A stretch of 12,366 nt of DNA, taken from Lachnospiraceae bacterium. Its GTDB lineage: Bacteria; Bacillota; Clostridia; Lachnospirales; Lachnospiraceae. Shown here one piece after another: positions 6,215-12,366 of this stretch. The notes beneath the pieces are model-generated. The model had not been told where the DNA came from and did no database searches. It was given only the letters and a program-made list of their open reading frames with translations. A program made the translations under genes and the position numbers. The first letter of the stretch is position 1; each line of letters opens with the position of its first letter. The DNA lies in assembly GCA_009774245.1 (NCBI GenBank), contig VSNM01000117.1:1-12366 (forward strand), read 5' to 3'.

Positions 6215-8371
6215 ATGTTTGATAAGAGAAAAAAGGTAATCATGGATTTGGTATCGTCGGAATTTTATGTGCCGATGAAAGAGAAGGAGCTTGCGGTCAT
6301 GCTGCAGGTATCGAAGGAGGACAGGGGCGAACTGAACCGCATCTTAAACGAACTGCTGGCGGAGGGAAAGCTCTCACTCACTAAGAAAGGAAAATTCATC
6401 AAGGCGAAGCATTCAGACAGGGAGCTGGTCGGTACATTTATCAGTCATCCGAAGGGCTTCGGATTTGTTGAGATCGATGGAAGGGACAAGGATCTGTATA
6501 TTCCGGCGGATTTCGTGAATGGTGCTTTCCACAAGGATACGGTCAGGGTATCACTGCTGACCGGACAGAATGGCAGACGGCAGGAGGCGCAGGTCATAGA
6601 GATTCTTGCGAGGGGCATGAGACAGATCGTAGGCATCTATGACAGGAGCAACAAGAATTATGGCTTTGTCATACCGGATAACACGAAGATCTGCGAGGAC
6701 ATCTTTGTTCCAGCAGAGCGTTCCAAGGGAGCCGTGTCAGGGCACAAGGTTGTCTGTGAGATCACAGACTATGGAAAAGACAACCGCAAACCGGAGGGCA
6801 AGGTGACAGAGATCTTAGGCCATGTCAATGATCCCGGCGTGGATATCATGTCGATCGTAAAAGGCTATGAGCTGTCGATCGAATTTTCAGAGAAGATCAT
6901 GCATCAGGCGGAGCGGGTGGCAAATGAAGTATCCGAGGCGGATATGGCGGGGCGGCGCGACCTGCGCGATGTGCAGATGGTGACGATCGACGGCGAGGAC
7001 GCAAAAGACCTCGACGATGCGGTCAGTCTTACCAGGGACGGCGCACTGTACCAGCTTGGCGTGCACATCGCGGACGTGACCAACTATGTACAGGAAAACT
7101 CTGCGCTGGACTGGGAGGCGAAGGAGCGCGGGACGAGCGTCTATCTGGTGGACAGGGTGATTCCCATGCTTCCGCACAAGCTTTCCAATGGAATCTGTTC
7201 ATTGAACGCGGGAGAGAACCGGCTGGCGCTGAGCTGCCTCATGACGATCGATCAGAAGGGCGAGGTGGTGAGCCATGAGATCGTCGAGTCCGTCATCAAA
7301 GTGGACCGGCGCATGTCCTACACGAGTGTGAAAAAGATTCTCGAGGACAAGGACGAGGCGGAGTGCAGGGAATACGAGGAGCTTGTCCCGATGTTTGAGC
7401 TGATGCGGGAGCTTGCGGCAATCCTGCGCGAGAAACGTAAAAAGAGGGGATCGATTGACTTTGATTTCCCGGAGAGCAAGATTATCCTCGACAAACAGGG
7501 GCACCCGGTCGAGATCAGGCCGTATGAGCGAAATGTGGCGACAAAGATCATAGAGGATTTCATGCTGATTGCCAATGAGACGGTTGCGGAGCATTTTCAC
7601 TGGATGGAGCTGCCGTTTGTGTATCGTACACACGACAATCCAGATCCGGAAAAAATCAGTAAGCTTAGTACGTTTATCCGAAATTTCGGATATTCCATCA
7701 GGAGCAGACAGGAGGAGATTCACCCCAAGGAGCTGCAGAAGCTGCTGGCTAAAATAGAGGATACGCCGGAGGAGGCGCTGATCAGCAGATTGATGCTCAG
7801 AAGTATGAAACAGGCAAAATATACGATCAACTGTACGGGACACTTTGGGCTGGCATGCCAGTATTACTGTCACTTCACGTCGCCGATCAGGCGTTATCCC
7901 GACCTGCAGATTCACCGCATCATCAAAGAGCAGATACGCGGGAAGCTGAACGAGAAGCGCATTGAGCATTACAACGAGATTCTGCCGGAGGTGGCGAAGC
8001 ATTCCTCCGAGATGGAGCGGCGTGCGGACGAGGCGGAGCGCGAGACAGATAAGCTCAAAAAAGTCGAATTTATGGAAGGACATATCGGCGAGATCTACGA
8101 GGGAGTTATCTCTTCCATCACAGCATGGGGTGTCTATGTGGAGCTGCCCAACACGATTGAGGGTATGATTCACGTATCCATGCTGCCGGGGGATTATTTC
8201 TATTACGACGACGAGACCTATGAGATGGTAGGGCAGGCGACGGATATCCGGTATAAGCTTGGACAGACATTGAGGGTGCGCGTCAATGCGACCGATAAGA
8301 TCATGAGGACGATCGATTTTGTCATTCCGCAGGAGGAAGGCGAGGGAGGGGAAGAGCATGGCAAAGAATGA
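6215..8371 (+). CDS. rnr: Ribonuclease R
   Basis: RNase R is a processive 3'-to-5' exoribonuclease that degrades structured RNA, including rRNA fragments and mRNAs released by tmRNA. The 718-residue protein has an N-terminal winged-helix region (about 1-70), cold-shock/OB domains (about 70-235), the RNB catalytic domain with the metal-binding aspartate cluster DGEDAKDLDD at residues 259-268, and a C-terminal S1 domain (about 622-705) beginning GEIYEGVISSITAWGVYVEL. HFTSPIRRYPDLQIHR is another RNB hallmark. The ATG at 6215 follows AGGGGGGA. An open frame extends 12 codons further up but starts inside the secG terminator. The C-terminus is short and acidic (EEGEGGEEHGKE), unlike the lysine-rich tail of Escherichia coli RNase R. 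smpB overlaps its end by 14 bases, which suggests translational coupling. Confidence 0.96.
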   Translation: MFDKRKKVIMDLVSSEFYVPMKEKELAVMLQVSKEDRGELNRILNELLAEGKLSLTKKGKFIKAKHSDRELVGTFISHPKGFGFVEIDGRDKDLYIPADFVNGAFHKDTVRVSLLTGQNGRRQEAQVIEILARGMRQIVGIYDRSNKNYGFVIPDNTKICEDIFVPAERSKGAVSGHKVVCEITDYGKDNRKPEGKVTEILGHVNDPGVDIMSIVKGYELSIEFSEKIMHQAERVANEVSEADMAGRRDLRDVQMVTIDGEDAKDLDDAVSLTRDGALYQLGVHIADVTNYVQENSALDWEAKERGTSVYLVDRVIPMLPHKLSNGICSLNAGENRLALSCLMTIDQKGEVVSHEIVESVIKVDRRMSYTSVKKILEDKDEAECREYEELVPMFELMRELAAILREKRKKRGSIDFDFPESKIILDKQGHPVEIRPYERNVATKIIEDFMLIANETVAEHFHWMELPFVYRTHDNPDPEKISKLSTFIRNFGYSIRSRQEEIHPKELQKLLAKIEDTPEEALISRLMLRSMKQAKYTINCTGHFGLACQYYCHFTSPIRRYPDLQIHRIIKEQIRGKLNEKRIEHYNEILPEVAKHSSEMERRADEAERETDKLKKVEFMEGHIGEIYEGVISSITAWGVYVELPNTIEGMIHVSMLPGDYFYYDDETYEMVGQATDIRYKLGQTLRVRVNATDKIMRTIDFVIPQEEGEGGEEHGKE

Positions 8372-8828
8372 GGCGGCGAAGCTGGTCGCCAACAATAAGA
8401 AGGCATATCATGACTACTTTATAGAGGAGAAATACGAGTGCGGCATCGCGCTCCATGGCACGGAAGTCAAATCGCTGCGCATGGGCAAGTGCAGTATCAA
8501 GGAGGCGTTTATCCGGATTGAAAACGCGGAAGTCTTTGTGTATGGTATGCATATCTCTCCTTATGAAAAGGGAAATATTTTTAACAAAGATCCGCTGCGT
8601 GTGAAAAAGCTGCTGCTGCACAGACAGGAGATCAACAAACTCCTGGGAAAAATCAAGGAGAAAGGGTATACATTAGTGCCACTGCAAGTGTACTTTTCCA
8701 ATGGCAGGGCGAAGGTGGAGATCGGGCTTGCGCGCGGCAAGAAACTGTACGATAAGCGCGAGGATATCGCGAAGAAGGACGCGCGTCGCGAGACAGAGCG
8801 CGAGTTTAAGGTGAAGAATCTATATTGA
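8358..8828 (+). CDS. smpB: SsrA-binding protein SmpB
   Basis: SmpB binds tmRNA and delivers it to stalled ribosomes for trans-translation. The 156-residue protein is full length. Family features are GTEVKSLRMGKCSIKEAFIRIENAEVFVYGMHISPYEKGN in the oligonucleotide-binding barrel and the basic tail GLARGKKLYDKREDIAKKDARRE, which enters the ribosomal decoding site. The start at 8358 is preceded by GGGAGGGG inside the last codons of rnr. A frame open further upstream (from 8319) lies inside rnr and lacks the family's usual start. The tmRNA gene ssrA, often near smpB, is not in the window. Confidence 0.97.
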   Translation: MAKNEAAKLVANNKKAYHDYFIEEKYECGIALHGTEVKSLRMGKCSIKEAFIRIENAEVFVYGMHISPYEKGNIFNKDPLRVKKLLLHRQEINKLLGKIKEKGYTLVPLQVYFSNGRAKVEIGLARGKKLYDKREDIAKKDARRETEREFKVKNLY

Positions 8829-8832
8829 ATGG

Positions 8833-8869
8833 AATCGAGCAGGGGCAAAGTGTTCCCTGCTCGATTTAA
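8833..8869. terminator. Terminator hairpin between smpB and the convergent gene
   Basis: A 12-bp perfect stem (AATCGAGCAGGG 8833-8844, CCCTGCTCGATT 8855-8866) has a 10-base loop and a short T-rich tail. It lies 4 bases after the smpB stop and 14 bases before the stop of the convergent minus-strand gene. It probably serves both directions, although neither tail is a long T-run. Confidence 0.8.
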
Positions 8870-8882
8870 TATTGTCAATTCC

Positions 8883-9791
8883 TTAGTCTTCGCGGCTCCT
8901 GGCAGTGATAATCCACGGTGCGGGATCGGACTTGAAGGTATTGTTGCTGCGAAGCTTTGTCACGGACACCTGTATTGTCTCCACGTCGGCAAGCCCGAGC
9001 TCGCGCAGGGTGTCAGGCAGTTCGGCAGCCGTCTTGAAGTCAAGTGTGTAGATGACCACATTGATATTTGGGTTCAGTCTGGTGAGACATTCGAGTTCCT
9101 GTTCCGTGCTGGCAGATGCAACTAGAAATACCAGTGAGGGGATAGGGAAGTCTGCCATCGTCTCGTCGTCTACATGGTCGATAATCCTGATATTGTGCAG
9201 GTCAAAGTGCGATACATTATCCTCCAGAGTGGAGCGGTCAGCCCTGCTGTACTCGACAGCGATGACAGAGCCCTCCGCAGCGATCAGGGCTGCCTCAATG
9301 GCGATGCTCTCGCCGCCGATCACGCAGATGTCATCCTGCGGATCGACCATCATCTTGCTGAGAATGATCGAGCGTATCTCGCTGCCTACATAGTGAATCG
9401 AACCGCGCTGGAGCTTTTCGTTGCTCAGCCCGATGCGGGAGGAGTTTCTGGCGTTCGGATTGATGATAAGCATACCTGCGGAGGCATTGATGCCGCGGTT
9501 GATCATATCCTTGATCTGGTTATGTAAGATTTCGCCGCTCGGATCGGAGCCCTCGTTGTACCAGACCTCACATTCCCCCAGACCAGCGTTCCACAGGCGG
9601 TAGAAGATATCGTCGATTCCGGCATTGGTAAATACCAGAGTCGTCTTGTGCGCTTCAACCGTGGGGATTACATTCTTGTTTTTCTTGGTGATGTCAATGA
9701 TCTTGACATGCTCCAGGTCGATCGGTGTGTTCTGCGAGTAGTACTGCAGCCAGCTTAAAATAATTTCGTTTGTAAAAATCTGTTTTTCCAT
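8883..9791 (-). CDS. CbiT-like (precorrin-6Y/-8 methyltransferase-type) protein with altered SAM site
   Basis: The 302-residue protein resembles the CbiT/CobL-C family of cobalamin-pathway methyltransferases in its second half. The stretch GSIHYVGSEIRSIILSKM (130-147) matches the CbiT entry region. After it come the strand DICVIGGESIAIEAALIA (154-171), an acidic residue at the end of strand 2 (VIAVEYSRAD, 177-186), a DNVSHFDLHNI helix, and a CbiT-like end (FKSDPAPWIITA). The SAM-binding motif, normally D-I-G-x-G-x-G before S-x-E-A, is shortened to IGGESIAIEA, so activity is doubtful. The N-terminal 120 residues look like a remnant of a CbiE-type domain (TLVFTNAGIDDI, LLIINPNARN-like segment), but this is uncertain. 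No other cobalamin genes are nearby. It is last in a probable operon with the coiled-coil gene 25 bases upstream. AAGGGAG precedes its ATG. The biological role is unknown. Confidence 0.75.
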   Translation of the reverse strand: MEKQIFTNEIILSWLQYYSQNTPIDLEHVKIIDITKKNKNVIPTVEAHKTTLVFTNAGIDDIFYRLWNAGLGECEVWYNEGSDPSGEILHNQIKDMINRGINASAGMLIINPNARNSSRIGLSNEKLQRGSIHYVGSEIRSIILSKMMVDPQDDICVIGGESIAIEAALIAAEGSVIAVEYSRADRSTLEDNVSHFDLHNIRIIDHVDDETMADFPIPSLVFLVASASTEQELECLTRLNPNINVVIYTLDFKTAAELPDTLRELGLADVETIQVSVTKLRSNNTFKSDPAPWIITARSRED

Positions 9792-9816
9792 AGTTTGTGC
9801 TCCCTTGTTTCTATTT

Positions 9817-10074
9817 TTAGGCGGTCAGTTTCCGCATTTGCTCTTTTAGAATGTCGATCTCATTTTCAAGCTGGATGACTTTCTTGAGTAGTAAATCGAC
9901 GGTGTCCAGGTTTAATTTGCAGGCGTTGATCTCGTGTATCATCTGTTCGTGCTGTTGGCGGTTTTCTTCTTTGAATGCATCGATGCTACTGTCTATTTTA
10001 TTATAGATTCTTTCCTGCATTCTGTCCATTTCATTGATGATTGCGTTAAATAATTCTTTTGTTTCGTGCTCCAT
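9817..10074 (-). CDS. Small coiled-coil protein of unknown function
   Basis: I do not recognise a family. The 85-residue protein is highly charged and mostly helical. Heptad-like spacing is clear at the C-terminus (VDLLLKKVIQLENEIDILKEQMRKL, about residues 59-83), and an amphipathic N-terminal part holds FNAIINEMDRMQERI. There is no signal peptide or membrane segment. The start at 10074 is chosen because GGGAGGA sits 7 bases upstream; a longer frame to a TTG at 10158 would bury that site and overlap the preceding gene's stop. It lies between the DUF4261-like and CbiT-like genes with gaps of 80 and 25 bases, so it is probably cotranscribed and could act as a scaffold or dimerising partner for a neighbour. 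That role is a guess. Confidence 0.75.
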   Translation of the reverse strand: MEHETKELFNAIINEMDRMQERIYNKIDSSIDAFKEENRQQHEQMIHEINACKLNLDTVDLLLKKVIQLENEIDILKEQMRKLTA

Positions 10075-10081
10075 GTATGAA

Positions 10082-10088
10082 TCCTCCC
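10082..10088 (-). promoter_or_regulatory. Ribosome binding site fixing the coiled-coil gene start
   Basis: On the minus strand GGGAGGA lies 7 bases before the ATG at 10074. It is inside the longer open frame from 10158 and so decides for the shorter protein. Confidence 0.75.
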
Positions 10089-10154
10089 TGTTCCTGTGTT
10101 CGATTATTTTATATGTTTGTTTTACAATTGCTTTTTCTGTCTGGGGCAATGCTG

Positions 10155-11249
10155 TCAAAATCCGATTTTCAGGGATTGTCCCTCTACATAGACACCCTCG
10201 GAGAGCGTTATGGGCAGCTTTTGTTCCATAGAAAAGCCGCAGGTTTCCCCGTCATGAAAGACAGCGCCTTCTTTGATAATGTATAAACATAAGTTGAATA
10301 TCAGGTCATAAATCTCATCAGGGGACTGGCTGCTGTCCAACACTTCCAGTTCCTCTTTCCCAAAGGACCGCAGTCCGTTTGTCCAGCTGCTGGTACCATT
10401 TTCATTGCGGTATAAGCCGATGAACACCAGATTCATCAGGGGAAAGTCGCCTTCCTTCATAACCATCGCTGACTGGATATAATGCTCTGGCAGCCAGACG
10501 GTGCCGCAGTCGTAGATTCCCAGAGCGTTGGAGGCTTTCAGGCATGTGGCGGCGACCTTGACATAAAGTTCCCCGGCCTCTAAGGACGCTGCGCCGCCAA
10601 GTACGGCAACCAGCAGATGTGCCTGGTGGTTTTTCGCGGCGGCGATGGATTCCTCTCTGGTCATAAAATTGCTGTTTGCCCAGTATTCCGCTTCGCCGTC
10701 GGGGACCGGAGCCTCCATCAGGCCGACCGTTGCCATCAGGTTGTTTACGGAAAAGACAAGGGTTGTCCCATCGCTTTCTGAATCTTGTGCATCTTCCGGA
10801 CATTCGATTCCCCAGTCTTCCCGAAGGGTAGTACGGAATTGGTCTGCGTCAAATTCCGGTGTGGACAAGAGTACAAAGCCTACAAAATTTCCGCCTGCGT
10901 GATCGTTTTTTTCGTTTCCATCTGTCTGTGCGTTTGCGCGCTCCATCCAATACTGGCGGATTTTTTCGACCATCGCCACGCATTTTTCCTGCGCGGTGGC
11001 GGGATCATAAGGTTCCATCTCGCTGTAGATATGACCGCAGTGGCCTAACCCGTCCCCCTCATAGCCGCCGCAGACTGCGACTTTCCATGGACTGAGCAGG
11101 GTTTTCTTAAACTTAAAAATGTAATAGTGCAGATCGTGCAGATCAAAGGTTCCTGCGATCTCCAGCTTCGCAGGTTTTTTCCCAAGCTCATCGGGATGGG
11201 AAAGCCAGTCCTCCATGACGGCTGTGGCTGCTTGTTCCTGTGCGTTCAT
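10155..11249 (-). CDS. DUF4261-like domain protein
   Basis: The 364-residue protein seems to have two parts. Residues about 28-105 form an N-terminal module (LEIAGTFDLHDLHYYIFKFKK, then CGGYEGDGLGHCGHIYSEM). Residues about 120-364 resemble DUF4261: FVGFVLLSTPEFDADQFRTTLREDWGIEC at the start, a strand-turn VFSVNNLMATVGLMEAPVP, HQAHLLVAVLG, an A-rich helix, and a GIYDCGTVWLPEHYI block. DUF4261 has no established biochemical activity. Members occur as single genes and in loci of uncertain function. No signal peptide or membrane segment is visible. GGAGG precedes the ATG at 11249. It is the first gene of the probable three-gene minus-strand operon, and a MITE-like repeat lies 27 bases upstream of its start, where a promoter would be expected. 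Confidence 0.75.
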   Translation of the reverse strand: MNAQEQAATAVMEDWLSHPDELGKKPAKLEIAGTFDLHDLHYYIFKFKKTLLSPWKVAVCGGYEGDGLGHCGHIYSEMEPYDPATAQEKCVAMVEKIRQYWMERANAQTDGNEKNDHAGGNFVGFVLLSTPEFDADQFRTTLREDWGIECPEDAQDSESDGTTLVFSVNNLMATVGLMEAPVPDGEAEYWANSNFMTREESIAAAKNHQAHLLVAVLGGAASLEAGELYVKVAATCLKASNALGIYDCGTVWLPEHYIQSAMVMKEGDFPLMNLVFIGLYRNENGTSSWTNGLRSFGKEELEVLDSSQSPDEIYDLIFNLCLYIIKEGAVFHDGETCGFSMEQKLPITLSEGVYVEGQSLKIGF

Positions 11250-11275
11250 TTGTTGCCTCCTTGTTTTGATAGTAA

Positions 11276-11380
11276 GGAACTGTTCAAAAATAACTTTTAA
11301 TATTGTTTGTCTTTTTCTCCGATAGCACCACTCAAAGAAAAATCCTGCGCACTATTTAAAAGTTATTTCTTAACAGTTCC
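11276..11380. mobile_element. MITE-like element, 105 bp, with 25-bp terminal inverted repeats
   Basis: The ends are inverted repeats: 11276-11300 begins GGAACTGTT, and 11356-11380 ends AACAGTTCC. They match at 23 of 25 positions. TAA flanks both sides (11273-11275 and 11381-11383), consistent with a 3-bp target duplication. The interior has no coding frame but a further 7-bp stem (TTTTTCT with AGAAAAA). TNA-type 3-bp duplications are known for some IS5-family groups, so a non-autonomous derivative of such an element is possible; the family is not proven. It lies upstream of the DUF4261-like gene and may supply or disturb its promoter. Confidence 0.7.
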
Positions 11381-11460
11381 TAACGGTATGTTATGGTATT
11401 TATTGAATGTTTCAGTACACAATGAAATTCGTTTGCTATATTTAGTTGCTTTGTGCTGTT

Positions 11461-12243
11461 TCAGTGAAGGATTCCTAATTTGTACAGTAACATTTCAATT
11501 TTATATAGAATTTTATGACCGACGCTCATGTTTTCAAATCGTTGAATGAGTTCAGGTTTCTGGTCTAATATGGACTGATCAATCTGTGCTGTTATTCGAT
11601 GCCTTTCGAAGGTGATTGTGCCAATCTGTTCCTGCGCCTTGACCACATAGTCAACAGAGGAATCTATGTCATAGTAGTCGGACGTAACAGTGTTCACACA
11701 CAAAGTACCTGAGTCATTTACTGTCAGCATCAGATCCGATATAAAGACAGACTGGTCAAATATAGTCACCTTTTTGTTCGCGGGGTTAAAGTATCCGATC
11801 TGTGAGCGGAGGATACCAGAACCCCATAAAAATGTAAAATAAAGCTCATACTGACCGTCCCTGTTCAAATCCGCAAGGGCTACACTTGTAATGTTGGATC
11901 TTCCCAGACCTTCACCGAGCCTGTAAACCTGTCCGTCATACAGGATAAATGTTTCATTGCTTCTCTCATATTTGAAAATCATGTAGCCGGAATGGTCTGC
12001 CACAAAATCGGGGGTAATGTTATAACACTCGTCTGCGTCATAAGGCGACTCGAAATCCACGTTCTGGGCTTCAAACGCGGCAACCTGTTTTTTGGAAGGT
12101 GTTATCTTCAGTTCAGACTGCGGCGCGAGCGCATCAAGGGCTGTCCACGCAGGTTTCCAGTGAGCGAGGCAGACGGATACAAAAAGTACGATACAGAGGA
12201 GCAGGGGGATGATACATAATATACGCTTTGTTTTTATGGACAT
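11461..12243 (-). CDS. Membrane-anchored protein with a VCBS/FG-GAP-like calcium-loop motif
   Basis: The 260-residue protein starts with a basic end and one hydrophobic segment (KTKRILCIIPLLLCIVLFVSV, about residues 4-25), so it is probably anchored in the membrane with the rest outside the cell. No clear lipobox is seen. The outer part is rich in beta-strand patterns and contains ADLNRDGQYELYF at about 124-136, a DxNxDGxxE calcium-loop motif as in VCBS/FG-GAP repeats; only one copy is obvious. The end is a helical tail (LIQRFENMSVGHKILYKIEMLLYKLGI). The ATG at 12243 follows AAGGAG on the minus strand. Its 3' end lies about 80 bases from the MITE-like element. I do not recognise a named family and no function is claimed. 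The 123 bases to the window edge hold no gene I can support. Confidence 0.75.
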   Translation of the reverse strand: MSIKTKRILCIIPLLLCIVLFVSVCLAHWKPAWTALDALAPQSELKITPSKKQVAAFEAQNVDFESPYDADECYNITPDFVADHSGYMIFKYERSNETFILYDGQVYRLGEGLGRSNITSVALADLNRDGQYELYFTFLWGSGILRSQIGYFNPANKKVTIFDQSVFISDLMLTVNDSGTLCVNTVTSDYYDIDSSVDYVVKAQEQIGTITFERHRITAQIDQSILDQKPELIQRFENMSVGHKILYKIEMLLYKLGILH

Positions 12244-12366
12244 GTTGTCTCCTTCCTGACTCGGGCGATAAAAAAGTTACCACGCCGTTAAACTAGTACA
12301 GCATTGCTTAAATAATAATGAATAAATGTTGCTTTTTTATTGTAGTCGGTGCATAATAATTCTATC

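Noticed and set aside
7199..8395. 398-codon open frame on the minus strand opposite rnr
   Set aside because: It mirrors rnr coding sequence and its product shows no recognisable domain.
10075..10158. Longer coiled-coil protein from a TTG at 10158
   Set aside because: It would place the good GGGAGGA site inside the coding region and overlap the preceding stop codon.
12244..12366. Promoter or repeat in the last 123 bases
   Set aside because: AT-rich with some weak complementarity, but no -35/-10 pair or stem stands out.

Overview
The window looks like chromosomal DNA from a Clostridia-type Firmicute, most likely a member of the Lachnospiraceae. The basis is the gene order eno - secG - rnr - smpB, strong purine-rich ribosome binding sites (AGGAGG/GGGAGG), and the protein sequences themselves. 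No rRNA, tRNA or CRISPR array was seen.

Region 1 (1-3838, + strand) is an AT-rich block that reads as the right end of a BREX phage-defence island. It holds an AAA-family ATPase whose reading frame is broken near its C-terminus, followed by a full-length type 1 BREX PglZ. The other expected BREX genes (brxA, brxB, brxC, pglX) would lie to the left, outside the window. brxL, which usually follows pglZ in type 1 loci, is absent: housekeeping DNA begins straight after pglZ. A short GC-richer stretch at 3864-3908 may be the tail of a host gene marking the island edge.

Region 2 (about 3940-8870, + strand) is the housekeeping core. Enolase has its own extended -10 promoter candidate and carries an unusual insertion of about 30 residues. 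A non-coding stretch of 528 bases follows, with two large inverted-repeat structures. Then come secG (Sec translocase subunit), a clear intrinsic terminator, rnr (RNase R) and smpB, which overlaps rnr by 14 bases. RNase R and SmpB work together in tmRNA-mediated ribosome rescue. A GC-rich hairpin ends the block and faces genes on the opposite strand.

Region 3 (8883-12243, - strand) is accessory and poorly characterised. Read in the direction of transcription, it has a membrane-anchored protein with one VCBS/FG-GAP-like calcium-loop motif, a 105-bp MITE-like element, a DUF4261-like protein, a small coiled-coil protein, and a CbiT-like methyltransferase homologue with an eroded SAM-binding glycine motif. 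The last three are closely spaced and probably form one operon of unknown function.

The points most worth following are the BREX edge with its frameshifted ATPase, the nested inverted-repeat structure before secG, the enolase insertion, and the DUF4261/coiled-coil/CbiT-like operon. None of these is proven to be a new system from the sequence alone.
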